DNA of 64,000 bases from the NCBI GenBank assembly GCA_014529385.2, contig CM043967.1, forward strand, positions 127,943,182 to 128,007,181, given 5' to 3'. The first letter of the stretch is position 1, and every line of letters begins with the position of its first letter. The translations under genes were made by a program, and so were the position numbers. The notes beneath the pieces are model-generated. The model was not told where the DNA came from. It saw only the letters and a list, made by a program, of their open reading frames with translations, and searched no databases. Source of the DNA: Adiantum capillus-veneris. Its lineage: Eukaryota > Streptophyta > Polypodiopsida > Polypodiales > Pteridaceae. Shown in pieces: positions 1-10,640 of this stretch.

Positions 1-126
1 TTGTGCTTACAAGTTTGGACCAGTGCTTTCTCACCTTGGGTGATAGATGTAGGAGTTGAGGCCAAGAAATATTGGGCTTTTGAGTTTGCAAATCTTCTAA
101 GATGTTGTAGGGTTCCACATTCTTTC

Positions 127-1264
127 CTAATAGAAAATTGTTGATGCCGATATCCCTTCGCCTTCACCTCTGCTTCTTGCCTCTTTCCTTCTTCTTTGAC
201 TTTTTCTTCCTCTCCTTGCAGGTTCTGACTCTTCATTCCTTGTGTCTTCATCCTTGTTGTGTGCTCTTGTGCGCTTTTCTGCTGGCATAACATCAAAACG
301 TATAGGGCTCACCTCTATCTCCTCTTCCAGCTTTATGACGTTTACTCCTCTCTCTTCCTCCACTGGTGGGACAGGAGGGATGTTTGCCACTAGAGGTGGT
401 GGTGGTCGACGAAGAATTTGCGCGGCTTGAGCATGCTCTTGCTGCACCATGAGCGGAAGTGGTCTAGGAGGGTATATGTCCCCTGGAATCCTTCGAGGGT
501 GAGGGCAATTATACATGACATGACCAACTTCGTTGCAATTCCAACATCTCAACTCTTGTGCTTGACGTCGTTGATTGCGATTCAAGGTGAGACTCTCTAG
601 TTGTTGAGTTAATCTTTGCAAGATCTCTTGTTGTGATCCTTCCCCTATTTGTGAATTTTGGGCAAGAGAGCCCCTAACTTGTGCTCCCATGCTTGGTGAA
701 GAATCCCTCTCAATGACTTCATTTAGGTCCCTTGTTCTATGTGCTTGAAAATTTAACTTCTTGAATTTTACCATGGCCACCTCACGTGCTTCCTCACAAG
801 CCAGCCATGAACCTATCTTTCTTTAGAAAGTTTGGTGCACCACCTTGGTTTTGTAAGGTAGCCTCCCATCTATCCAATAGGTTAAGGAAAATGGCCTCAT
901 AAGATGGGTAGTCTTCAAGGAATACCTGTTTATGTTGAAGTAGACACTTCCAAAGACCCTCTAGAGTATCTCCTTGCCCAAATTTGGCAAGAAAAATTGC
1001 ACGTAGCCTCTCCCAATTGGTTTTGTTTTGCGGTTGCAAGGCCTCGTACCATGCCTTAGCCTCCCCTTTGAGAACGAGTGGAAAAGCACGCAGCTTTACC
1101 TCTTCTTGATCTCTCCCAGAGATGAGGTGTGCCATCTCCAAATTATCCAGAAATTCTTGTGCATCCTCACCATTTTTAGAATGACAGGTAGGAAAAGTGC
1201 TTGACATTTTTACAATACAAGGAGGCTTGTGTACCACAAAGTTTTGACTACGATGAGTGATCAC
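127..1264 (-). pseudogene. gag: Ty3/Gypsy gag (element E1), one frameshift
   Basis: Capsid/nucleocapsid gene of a minus-strand Gypsy element that runs off the left edge of the window. The 5' half (1264-794) has a retrotransposon gag domain with the pattern FLDNLEMAHLISGR, then KAWYEAL and NWERLRAIFLAKFGQG. The 3' half (780-127) has a CCHC zinc knuckle, CWNCNEVGHVMYNC (C-x2-C-x4-H-x4-C), and then a proline-rich and charged tail. The halves lie in different frames; the shift falls near 795-805, just after RFMAGL. The N-terminal part resembles the gag of E2 in this window. The likely start is the ATG near 1207 (MSSTFPTCH), because the upstream extension only opens with GTG. Protease and polymerase would lie left of position 1. 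Confidence 0.85.
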
Positions 1265-1473
1265 ATCAAAATGAAAATATATACATCAAGTGTTAGTTCA
1301 TAATTTATCATAGGAAAAATAAAAGGGTTGATTGAGGCATTAATTTCATTAAGGCGAGTGGGTCCAAAAATTCTCCTAATGGTTGCTTGAAATCTAAATT
1401 TTGTAGCAATTATGATGTGCACAGATTGACGAGCTATGGGTGTAAAAGGAGAAGCAGCTCCAGGTTGGTTCAT
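1261..1473 (-). CDS. 70-codon leader ORF, unit B (E1)
   Basis: Small intact ORF directly 5' of gag; its TGA stop overlaps the first bases of the gag reading frame. It is the ortholog of the ORF at 34914-35126 in the LTR of E4. Shared features are a basic start, RFQATIRRIFGP, RLNEINASINPFIFPMINY and an ILM/VLF hydrophobic end. I compared about 38 C-terminal codons by hand with the E4 copy: roughly 14 identical, 10 synonymous, 15 mostly conservative replacements, no stop and no indel. No family recognised, no signal peptide; the C-terminus is hydrophobic. It could be translated, or it could be the shadow of a conserved RNA element. Confidence 0.5.
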   Translation of the reverse strand: MNQPGAASPFTPIARQSVHIIIATKFRFQATIRRIFGPTRLNEINASINPFIFPMINYELTLDVYIFILM

Positions 1474-1556
1474 GTGACAATGTGTTCTCCTTTTTCTTTC
1501 TCTTGAAGAAAGTTTCCTTTGAGTGGATCGCTATCTAAGCGCCTCTTGTCCCTGCC

Positions 1557-1769
1557 TCAAAACAAAATAAAAACATGGACATCAAATGAATCATCATAAT
1601 TAATGAATGGAAGAATGATGGGATTTGGAGATGCCAAGATTTCACCAAGTCTTTCTGCTCCAAACATAAAACCAATGCGTTGTTGGTAAAAAAATTTGCG
1701 ATCTACACAAATGTTAATTCTGATGCGTTGTGAAAAATGAAAAGCATATGTTGCAACTCTATTGTTCAT
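1557..1769 (-). CDS. 70-codon leader ORF, unit A (E1)
   Basis: Small intact ORF between the primer-binding-like site (1797-1814) and unit B. Pattern: RIRINICVDRKFFYQQRI, then FMFGAERLGEIL, then SPNPIILPFINY, SFDV and a hydrophobic end. It matches the unit A ORFs at 35123-35341 and 57676-57894 (E4 LTRs) and 4616-4909 (E2) much better than it matches its neighbour unit B. The A/B duplication is therefore older than the split of these element families. Here A and B are separated by 83 bp rather than overlapping. Function unknown. Confidence 0.5.
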   Translation of the reverse strand: MNNRVATYAFHFSQRIRINICVDRKFFYQQRIGFMFGAERLGEILASPNPIILPFINYDDSFDVHVFILF

Positions 1770-1796
1770 GAGGAGAATTCAAGAATTTAGGAAAGT

Positions 1797-1814
1797 TCCT
1801 CGGTGGGGGCACCA
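1797..1814 (-). other. Putative primer-binding site of E1
   Basis: Minus-strand sequence TGGTGCCCCCACCGAGGA. A 16/18 match sits at 25051-25068, at the same relative place upstream of the E3 gag. It begins with TGG, as expected for a site pairing with a tRNA 3' CCA end. I cannot name the tRNA. It puts the E1 LTR at higher coordinates and the two 70-codon ORFs inside the internal region. Confidence 0.5.
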
Positions 1815-2829
1815 CTTTTATGAGAGCGGATTTTTTGAGATGGGGCTCAACTCAAGGCTCCCACCAGACAACCACTCCGTGAGACCCTACACACGCATAT
1901 TTCTTAGGGGCACCACCCTCTTTTATGGAGAAAGAAGGAAACCAAAACAAACCATATACAAAACACACACACACACACACACACTCACACCTTCCTTATG
2001 TGCTTCAACACAAAATGCCCTTCAACCATTCAACACACACTCCTTAAGCAATCCCTTTGAACACTGCACAAACTCACATGCAAAGATTGACCTTCACCAT
2101 ATTAGTGCTCATATACTTCTAAGAAAAGCAAGCACAAAACCTCAAAATTCAAAAATCCCCAAAATGCAGAAATACTTGACAACTCCTTTCCTTTCCCAAA
2201 AGAAGAGACTACCTAACACATAAGGCGGCATGCATAGAGAGCTCTTCTCCATCTATGCAGCCCCAAGACCTACTTACACACAACATAAGGAGAGAAGCAA
2301 AGCAAATAGACACCATGGTGCACAAAAAACTTTCTCAACAAACAAGCAACCCAATGAGCACAAAATATGAGAAGCTGCCAAGATATGCTTACCAATTTTA
2401 CATGCGTTTAGAGAAAAAGTGTGACGACGACACCCCAATTGCAACAATTTGTTGATCAAACCATGAGATAGATCATTGAACTTGATATCCTTGCTCTCAT
2501 ACAGAATCTACAATCCTTATTTAGGGATGAGTATGGTAAGAGAAATGTTTGCAAGAGAATGGTAGCAATAGCATATTGATGCTCTCTCTATGGTGCCGCT
2601 TATGATAGCGAGCTTAGGAAATGGATAGGGAGACAAGAGGAGAGAGAGATAAGGGCTTCCCTAACTTTAGAGGAGCTTATTTGCAGCAATGGAGTAGGTG
2701 TGTGTATTTTTGTGCTTGCCAAAGGGCCTTTTTATAGCTGTACAAGACCTTGGGCTAGGTTAAACTTGACTAGGGTAGATAATTAACCATAGTTAGGTTC
2801 CCTTTTGACCATTCCTTCAATTATGCAAA
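1815..2829 (-). other. Probable LTR/flank of E1, non-coding
   Basis: No gene seen. By position this should hold the 5' LTR of E1, starting near the TG at about 1820. It contains a short CA microsatellite (about 1964-1984) and AC-rich sequence. The outer LTR border was not found; no second LTR copy lies in the window. Confidence 0.35.
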
Positions 2830-3131
2830 CCTGGTAGTCCATGCCGTAAACGATGAGTGTTCGTCCTTGGTCCGCGGATCGGGGGCTCAGGTAACGCATT
2901 AAACACTCCGCCTGGGGAGTACGGTCGCAAGACTGAAACTCAAAGGAATTGACGGGGGCTTGCACAAGCGGTGGAGCATGTGGTTTAATTTGATACAACG
3001 CGCAAAACCTTACCAGCCCTTGACATATGAACACTTGACGTATGAACACTTGACATATGAACACGTGACGTATGAACACTTGACATATGAACAAGTGTGC
3101 TTGTCCTTAACGGGATGAAACGAAAATTCAT

Positions 3132-3170
<39 letters not shown>

Positions 3171-3201
3171 CATTTTTTATTAACTCCTATAACGAGCGAA
3201 A
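2830..3201 (+). rRNA. rrn18: Mitochondrial small-subunit rRNA fragment (nuclear insertion)
   Basis: Non-functional 3' portion of a plant mitochondrial 18S (16S-like) rRNA gene. Universal landmarks in order: CTGGTAGTCCATGCCGTAAA, CGATGAGTGTTCG, GGGGAGTACGGTCGCAAGAC, AAACTCAAAGGAATTGACGG, GGTGGAGCATGTGGTTTAAT, ACAACGCGCAAAACCTTACC, GGTGCTGCATGGCTGTCGTC and CCTATAACGAGCG. The form CCAGCCCTTGACATATGAAC followed by a GTCCTTAACGGGATG stretch is the mitochondrial rather than the plastid version. Both ends are lost, the 3' side is diverged (GAGACATTTTTTATTAACTC) and a tandem repeat is inserted, so it is a relic in nuclear repeat DNA. Confidence 0.9.
3020..3093 (+). repeat. 15-bp tandem repeat x5 inside the rRNA fragment
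   Basis: Five head-to-tail units of TTGACATATGAACAC (the last one base short). Units 1, 3 and 5 have ACATATG; units 2 and 4 have ACGTATG, giving a 30-bp higher-order period. The normal gene has one such unit here. The minus-strand reading gives a repetitive FICQVFIR peptide, an artefact. Confidence 0.95.
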
Positions 3202-4615
3202 GGGATTTATTTTTTCATTAAAAATAGCCTTTTAAGTCGTGGAGGCTCCATAAGGGTTGATAATGTATGTGGGCCCCACCATGATGTCCCTCCAGTGGCT
3301 CCTACAGAGTGTCCCCATCATGTTTGTTGTCTCTGGAAGCATCTTGAGCCGAACCCTCCACATGCAAGTGGTTTTTAACTCCCCATTAGTATTTTAGAAT
3401 GTTGGAGAAGTCAAGAAAACTTTTTACCTTTGTGGTTTACCTGATTGTAACTTTGACCTGCAGTAACAGTGTCCGCAGCACCTTGTTTTCACCATAACTT
3501 TTAGCCTGTAACTCAGAATTGGGTGCTGTAAAAGGCAAAGTTGACCTTCTCAAAGTGTTTTAGATGATTTTGGAGTGTTCCTCAAGTATACCCATGAGCT
3601 AAGGCGTTCAAGATGCATCCAAAACACCTTTTGAACCAAGTCTCCTTGTAGGGGGCCCTTTAGCATGCATCCAAGGTGTAGCATGCTTTTTTCAAAAGAG
3701 AATCCACCTTAAACAAATGAGGTAGTCTCAAATAAAGTTTGATTTATTGGGGATATACATTATATTTAAGATTTGTTGACCAACACAAGTAAATGATCCA
3801 AGAGTTGGGTCACATAGTGGTGGGGAAGGGAAGGCCTACAAGGTTAACCCTACCCTTGAGAGAAGATGGGTAAGATAAGTGCCCATAAATTATTTATTTA
3901 AAAATTATGGGATATAGATAGCTATTTAAATTAGTAAAGGTAATTAGTTAAAAGAATATACAGTAAAAAAACTAGGAGAGTAGAATTAAGTTTACTATTT
4001 ACATTTAGCATGAAGAGAGAAATATGATGTAAATGCATAAAGATCTAAGAAGGGTAAGGTGTTTGTATGGAAAAAGTCTATTACGGAAAGAGAGAATGAA
4101 CACTAGGTTAAAACTTTGATAAAAAATATATACATTTGAGTAGAAATGTAGTGCAAATGCAAGGTTACCATTTAACGCTACTCAGCGGCACTCATGCGAG
4201 TGCTGCGAGTTCACTTCAACAACCCCAAAGAAGAAGTGATAAGGAGGTTCCCATGCCCTAGAGATGAGTGGTTTGGTTACTTTCCTTGACGTTTTGGAAG
4301 GCAGGTAGAGAGCCTTCCTCCTCTCTCCGTACAACTCATAGTGAAGAGACTGTCTACCAAAGGTGAAACCCAAAAGACCGGAGATGAGCTACAATTAAAT
4401 GGTGTGGAATTCATGCAACGAGCCGATTATGGTAACTACTTGCAGTTGTTGCTAGCTAAAAGCTAGGAGTGGTCAAACACATCGCCATCACTCCATCCGT
4501 ACTGAGAATGAAGAGAAGGTGGAGCCTATGAAGGGTGATGACCTCCAGTGGATGTGATGACTTGTCAATATCGGCATGGTAAGGGTATAAGCGAGTACTC
4601 TACACTCTGTGCATC
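3202..4615. other. Intergenic, no gene recognised
   Basis: AT-rich sequence without a long ORF or recognisable motif. It may contain the decayed 5' LTR of E2, but no segment matches the E2 3' end at 16197-16261. Confidence 0.4.
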
Positions 4616-4909
4616 ATGGATAATGGGAAAACCGCTTTTTGGTTTAGATGTTTACAAAAAATGCACGTACATATATATGTAGATAAGATCTTCTATCAGC
4701 AGAAGATTGTGTTTTTGTTTGGTGATGCGGTGCTAGGAGAGATCCTTAGCTCCCCAAATTCCATTATCCTCCCCGTGTTGGATTACCATTACTCCTTTAA
4801 TTTTTCAATTTATCTTGTTTTGATCTATCCATCCAACCTTGTAAGAAGCCACTATAAGCCGCTAAGCTACTTGTGTTTAAGAAAAAAGAAAATTTTTAAA
4901 AAGAGTTAG
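4616..4909 (+). CDS. Leader ORF, unit A type (E2)
   Basis: 97 codons beginning MDNGKTAFWF. Residues about 18-65 match unit A of E1 and E4: YVDKIFYQQKIVFLFGDA, LGEILSSPNSIILPVLDY, SFNF. After the module it runs on into about 30 unrelated residues. No unit B is visible here; gag begins 17 bp downstream (ATG at 4926, repeated at 5044). Again the module lies immediately 5' of gag. Function unknown. Confidence 0.45.
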   Translation: MDNGKTAFWFRCLQKMHVHIYVDKIFYQQKIVFLFGDAVLGEILSSPNSIILPVLDYHYSFNFSIYLVLIYPSNLVRSHYKPLSYLCLRKKKIFKKS

Positions 4910-5096
4910 AAAATCGTGTTTTGCAATGGCAAACATTTCTTTCCCAACCTTCACGGGTAAGGTTGAGGAAGATGCTTTGCTAAGCTACTTGTGTTTAAGA
5001 AAAATAAAAATTTTAAGAAAGAGTTAGAAAATCGTGTTTTGCAATGGCAAACATTTCCTTCCCAACCTTCACGGGTAAGGTGGAGGAAGATGCTTC
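4861..5096 (+). repeat. 118-bp tandem duplication across the gag start
   Basis: Units 4861-4978 and 4979-5096 differ at only a few positions. Each contains the ATG of gag and its first ~17 codons (MANISFPTFTGK), so the gag start exists twice. Confidence 0.95.
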
Positions 5097-6725
5097 CAAT
5101 TTCTTAGATAATCTTGAAATAGCATGTGTCATCTTTGGAAGGGAGGACGATGCTTCACGTCTGCATATTTTTCCACATTTAATGAAAGTGGTACAATGCC
5201 TTGGTGCCCGGGGAGGTCACCTAATAAAAATGTAACCTATCACGTGAGCTCAACAGAAGGGTGTTTAAAGATCTTGAAACTTACTGATTTTAAGAGAAAG
5301 GGGTACATTATATTCCTAACGAAATTCACAGATGAGGGGTTTTACAAACATGTCTTGAACGCAGATGACATGGTAGTTTTACGCATAGTGAACCCCCCGA
5401 GTCTTGGTGCAAGCCAACAAGGAGAGGTGGACCTGTTGAGAGCAGCATTTCTAAGGATCTTTGGAGAAGGCACCACATTAAAAAAATTGTGGCAATTGTT
5501 GATGGAGTTGAAGCAAGGAAGTATGGCTAAATATTCAGCATACAAATCAAAGTTCGTAGATCTATGGGGATGATGGGCTGCATCGCTGAGGGAGGGCAAA
5601 GGGGCACCCGATTTCCTAAAGAAAGACCGGTTTGTGGTTGGTTTATGGACAATTATTAAAGAGAAGGTGAATGGAAGGTTTCCTGCTATGTATGAGGTAG
5701 CAGTTGAGGTAGATCACCTTAAAGATAAGAAATTAAGTCTACAAGCAAGGACTACCAAGAAAGAGGAACTAGGTAGAACTCGACCATACCTAGTTGCACC
5801 TGCAACACCCGTCCAAAGGAATCAGCCATAGGAACCGGCTAAAGATAAAAAAGACCCGCTCAACCAAATCACCAACCAGCTTCAAAATCTTTCAATACAT
5901 CTGGTGTAGCAAGTGCATGCACCTGCCAGAAATCCAGAGAAAGGAAGAGGGTAGCGAAGACAGAATCAAGCCTACCATTGTTACAACTGTGGAGAGGACA
6001 GCCACGGCATGAACTATTGTCCTCATCCAAGAAGGAAGAACTTCAATAGGGGAGTAAGGAAGAATCAAATATCTCCACCAAGGTCGAGGCCACCACCACC
6101 CAGGCAACCAAATCCGATTCCATTGTTCCAAATCGTTCGATACCCCGTACAACCACCACCACCACCACAACCTCTCATTCCACCACTACCTCCACCACCT
6201 GCTGGAAACCAGGTAGTGAGTGTCATCAATCTTGAAGCTAAAGGAAAGGCAGAGGTAGAAGAGCGCATCAAGGAGAAGTTCAAAGGAAAAGGAAAAGTAG
6301 AAGAAGTGGATGCCATGGGAGTGAAGCGTGCTAGGCACGAAGAGGCCTCTCAAAGGGAGGAAAATATGAAAGAAAAGGGGAGTCTAGCAAAGCATGCATT
6401 TAAGCCTTGGTGGAATATCGACATTGTGGATTTTTTGTTGGGTGAGTATGCTAAACCATATGACCTAGTTCAAGATGTTTTGATGCAGGGTTCGAAAATA
6501 ACCTGGTCCCAATTACTCCATCTTGCACCAAGGATGAGGAGACAATGGACGAATATGGTAAGTACTAGAAATTCAAGACCAAGGATAGTTGGGGCTATCT
6601 CTGGGAGAAATTTAAATGACATTCTACCTATCATGGATATCCACATCAAGGGACAACATATCTCAAACATCTACACAGATGATGGTGCACAAACATGTAT
6701 CATGAGTGAGCCTAGAGGTAAGTAG
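5044..6725 (+). pseudogene. gag: Gypsy gag-protease (E2), broken
   Basis: Gag begins MANISFPTFTGK with FLDNLEIACVIFGRE, similar to E1. It is interrupted by a MITE and resumes near 5402 with LGASQQGEVDLLRAAFLRIF and GEGTTLKKLWQLL. A CCHC knuckle CYNCGEDSHGMNYC lies near 5973-6017, followed by a long proline-rich run (about 6080-6205) and a basic region. The protease follows near 6590-6710; its active-site motif reads TDDGAQTCIMSE, with DDG where DTG/DSG is usual. Several frame changes and stops occur, including one at 5232 caused by the MITE and one at 6723. Not functional. Confidence 0.8.
5208..5401. mobile_element. Mutator-like MITE, copy 1 (194 bp)
   Basis: Inserted in the E2 gag. The left terminus reads CCGGGGAGGTCACCTA; the right terminus read inward is CTCGGGGGGTTCACTA, giving imperfect terminal inverted repeats. 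Flanking 9-bp duplications are CCTTGGTGC (5199-5207) and TCTTGGTGC (5402-5410), one mismatch. A second copy in opposite orientation lies at 23885-24131 with its own perfect 9-bp duplication. The 9-bp size points to the Mutator superfamily. No coding capacity. Confidence 0.9.
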
Positions 6726-6937
6726 GCCAGCATCGAGCTAAAATGGAAAATAACGTCAAAGTAAAATGAGTAGGCATTGTGAATGCAATCAAGGTAAAGG
6801 CTTTCAACACGGAAGTGGAGGTAGACATTTTTGTCATGCCACACAAAGGGGAGGGCTACCCTATCATCTCAAAAGACCATGGCTCATGGCTATGGAGGCT
6901 AAGGAGGACTAGAGTACTGGAATGATCTAGATGAAGT

Positions 6938-7998
6938 ATGCTAAGGGAAAGCCTATACTCTACGGACATGAAGACTGGTAAACTACACAACATGATCTTG
7001 GAGGCATCGGAAGATGAATTCACCAATGACTCTTTGACCACCTCGGGAGAAGAGACAACAACAACTGAGGAGAGTGACAATAGCATCAAAGTGATGGGAG
7101 TCATCCTCAAAGATCCAAAGAGATTGACACAATCTGAAGCACCACCAAAGAACCAAGAGGGACCATCAGGTACGCAACCCTTGGTGGATACAAGTAGGCT
7201 ACATTGGATGCTCTCCAGTGAGTTAGCTAGTGAAGAGAGAGAAGAATACATATCTATACTGGGTAACTTCACCACACTTTTCATTGATGGTTATGACAAG
7301 ATCACAGGCATCACAGTGGTGCAGTACCGCATAAGACTCAAGGTTGAAGGAAGGAAGTAAGCCTGTAGTGCAAAATCTCAGAAGGCTTGGGGTAGTTCAG
7401 TAAGAGGCATTGCTCAAAGAGGTAAGGAATTTTCTACAGGAAGGTTTCATTTACCCCATCGAAGACTCAAAGTGGGTCTCTCAAATGGTAGTCACGCCAA
7501 AGAAGAACTGTAAGTGGAGAGTTTGTGTAGACCACAAACCTCTCAATGCAGCAACAAAGAGGGATCACTTTCTCCTCCCATTCCAAGACGACATTCTCAA
7601 CAACGTAGCAAGTCATGAGTGCTACACAGTATGTGATGTCTACTCAGTCTACTTTCAGATTAGCATGCAGAAGAAGACCAAAAAAAGACAACCTTCATAA
7701 CACCAAGGGGATGTTTTGCTTAGAGAGGGTGATGCCTTTTGACCTCACCAACGCTCCAACCACATTCCAACGCTATGTAAATTTTGTCTTCCAGCCATAC
7801 TTTGGTAAGTCAATACAAGTTTTCATAGATGATTTTTGCATCTACAAATCTCTCTCACTCCATTTGAGCAAGGTCTATGATGGCCTGGCTAGGCTGCAAG
7901 CCTTGGGTGGACAGCTCTACGTAGATAAGTGTCACATTAGTGAAAGCAAGGTCGCTCTTCTCGGCCATGTAATTTTAGCTAAAAGAATTGAGTGTTAA
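6938..7998 (+). pseudogene. pol: Gypsy pol: linker and reverse transcriptase N-half (E2)
   Basis: An acidic Ser/Thr/Glu-rich linker (6938-7150) leads into EEREEYISILGNF and then the RT. RT motifs: EGFIYPIEDSKWVSQMVV, then KWRVCVDHKPLNAATKRD; after a frame change MPFDLTNAPTTFQRYVNFVF and the catalytic FIDDFCIY near 7822 (FIDD in place of YVDD). It ends LLGHVILAKRIE, where element E8 is inserted; the RT resumes near 13735. At least two frameshifts are present (7370-7410 and about 7690). Confidence 0.85.
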
Positions 7999-8812
7999 TT
8001 GAGTCAACGTCAATTAACAGGAGCTGCTAAAGATCGAAGACGTACGGCTGCACATCAAAGATCAACAGGAAGAAGCAGTAAAGATTGGAGTTACAAATTT
8101 TCCACGTTTTTCCAAAACGGTCAAGTACTATAAATTCCTGATTTATTTCAAGCCATTGTAATATTTAAATGTGGTACGGGCTCAATGGGAGTTCCAAGCT
8201 ATAAAGATAGGTCAGTTAGTATGCCTAGGTAGCAGATTCAGTAAGTGGTGGAGCCCTAAAGGCCTTGGGCGCTCGAACATTGCATATTTTTACCCTAGGT
8301 ATATAAAGTAGTGTGTAAAAGAAATTAGGGTTCTCAAGTTCATTTGTTGAGAGCACTCTTTGGTGAGAGCTCTTGAGGTGTGTGGCTATGGAGTCCTTGA
8401 GCTTCTCCTTGCTCATGTGACTTGGTTAACACTAATCAATGCTTAATTCTTTTTCATTATGCCTCTCTCATGCTTCTTGTAATTGCTAATGATGCTTTGA
8501 TTAGCTAGATTGTAACTAATTAGTGGTTAATACCTCTCTAATCTTGTGTGATTTCCCTCTCTTTCTTGTGTGTGCATGTAGGTTCGATTGGAGTGTGGTG
8601 CTCGATAGATCTATGTGTGTGTGCGATTAGTGTGTTGCATGATAGGATTAGAGTTGTGTACGTCTTGCAATTGTTAGTGTGTGTGATTGGGTTGATTGGA
8701 GGTGAAGGGAAGTGGATGTGGAGATTGCCCATCATTGTGGCTTAGCTCCTCCATAAGCCGAGAAGCTCATCTCAGAGAGTCACCATTCGTGTTGCCATGA
8801 TTAGCTCACTCC
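7995..8812 (+). repeat. 5' LTR of E8
   Basis: Aligns with 12787-13631. Shared landmarks are TTAACAGGAGCTGCT, GGTAGCAGATTCA, GTGGTGGAGCCCTAAAGGCC, TGGTTAACACTAATCAATGC and CACCATTCGT near the end. The 3' terminal ~95 bp present in the other copy is absent or diverged here. Confidence 0.8.
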
Positions 8813-10050
8813 CCTCTCCACCGTCGTAATACCGAAATTTTCCAGATTTGGTGGTGTATGAAATTGATAGGTTCAATTGTTAATTGATGATTTTACATTG
8901 CTATTTGGATGCCTAATTGAGTTAATTGCATGTTTGAATGGTCAATTGCAAGTGTGTGTGCACTAAAATCAAGTGTGTGTGTGTGTATTCTAATTGAGTG
9001 TGTGTATGCTTAATTTTAGGTGTGTGTACACTATTTTGCCCTTGATTGTGTACCTAAAACTCAATGTGTGCTTAATGATTTTTCAATTGTGATGATTGAT
9101 TTGTGTTGTGGTCATGCCCAACTAATGATTTGTGAATCACATTGCAATTTTAACAAGATTAACCATTTTGTGTGCGTACCTAAAGATTGGTAAAAACTGC
9201 CAATTATTAGTGTGTGTGTGTGTGTGTGCCTAAAAAGTGCCAATTATTAGTATGTGTGTGTGTGTGTGTGTGTGCCTAAACAATGCAATGGTTAATTGCT
9301 ATAGTTTTTTAGCTCAAAACAGGGATTTACACACTCCAAATGCGTCAAATTTTGACTTAATTTTGCCTCTAATTTTATCTATTTAATTGCCTAGTTTGGC
9401 TCTTATTGATCAAATTGTTTGGCAATTGAATTGATGTGCTTTCTGTGATTTTATTTGACTGCACTAATCCCCTATGTGTGGAGAATTTTCAAAAAATAAA
9501 AGGGTATTTTGTTGGATAATGTTTGCAAATTTTTGGTATTATTGTACTATTTTTGCATTAATTTTTGCTTAATTTCATTAAAAATGATATTTTGCGATCC
9601 TCACTAGTTGTTTTGAATGTGTATTTACGGCTTGATTTTGAGCACAATTGGGCTTTCGTTCGCCAAATTTTGAGCGTTTTACTATTTTCAAGGACCGGGT
9701 TGATGATTTTGTCGAATTTGGTGTTTTTAGTAAAAACTACTACTTTTTTGGTCTTCTTATGCGTGTCGAAAATGTTCAATTGTGAATGCTTAAGACTCTT
9801 AGAATTTTCCGGGAAAGTTTTGGACTTTTTTGGCAATTCTTGGGGCCTTTTGTATTTTTGGGTGAATTTTAGCGTTTTTGGTTAATTTTCGGTCTATTTC
9901 TGGCACTTTTGGACGTTCAAATATAAAAATAAGCGGATTGGAGTTTCGGTGCGGACTACTGAGACTTTCTAAACCTCCGCGTGCGGTCCGGTCCGACGTC
10001 GATGTTCGTGGCAAGTGAGTTTCTATTTTTGCGAGCCGCAGCGAGAACGG
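8813..10050. other. E8 interior, T-rich and GT-microsatellite region
   Basis: No gene. It contains GT runs (about 8980-8992, 9210-9228, 9250-9275) and a T-rich stretch (about 9300-9910). ORFs here lack any family signature. Confidence 0.5.
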
Positions 10051-10640
10051 CCCCTTGCGGTGCTAAGGCTCAACTTTGTCAAAAATTAAAAAACCCCTCC
10101 CCCTCCCAAAAGCACGCTTATTAACTCTCTCTCTTCTCCCCCTGACTCTCTCTCTCTCTGATTATTAAGAGCCTCTCTCTTCCTCTTCTCTCTCTCACCT
10201 CCCCCTCTCACTCTCTCTCTAATTCTCCCACAACTCAAAATAATTAACGCTATCTTTCTAACTTTCTCTTTCTCTCTCCCTCTATCCCGTACGTCCCCCT
10301 CACTTTATCACTCTGTCTCTCTCCTACATGAACCGCACCCTTCCCCCTGCCCTCTTAGCCCCTTGTGGTGCTAAGGCTCAACTTTGTAAAAAATTAAAAA
10401 AACCCCTCTCCCTCCCAAAAGCACGTTTATTAACTCTCCCTCTTCTCCCCCTGACTCTCTCTCCGATTATTAACAGCCTCTCTCTTCCTCTTCTCTCTCT
10501 CACCTCCTCCTCTCACTGTCTCTCTAATTCTCCCACAACTCACAATAATTAACGTTATCTTTCTAACTTTCTCTTTCTCTCTCTCTCTCTCTCTATCCCG
10601 TACATCCCCCTCACTTTCTCACTCTCTCTCTCTCTCTTGC
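10051..10640 (+). repeat. 308-bp tandem duplication, CT-rich
   Basis: Units 10051-10358 and 10359-10640. Both start CCCCTTG(C/T)GGTGCTAAGG and run through CT-rich sequence ending with a CCCGTAC(G/A)TCCCCCTCAC stretch. It lies within the E8 interior and ends just before a C homopolymer (about 10656-10671). Confidence 0.9.

Noticed and set aside
2783-3094. 103-codon ORF with FICQVFIR repeats
   Set aside because: Minus-strand translation of the 15-bp repeat and rRNA sequence; not a protein.
2830-3201. Functional rRNA gene
   Set aside because: Both ends missing, repeat expansion inside and flanked by retrotransposon debris.
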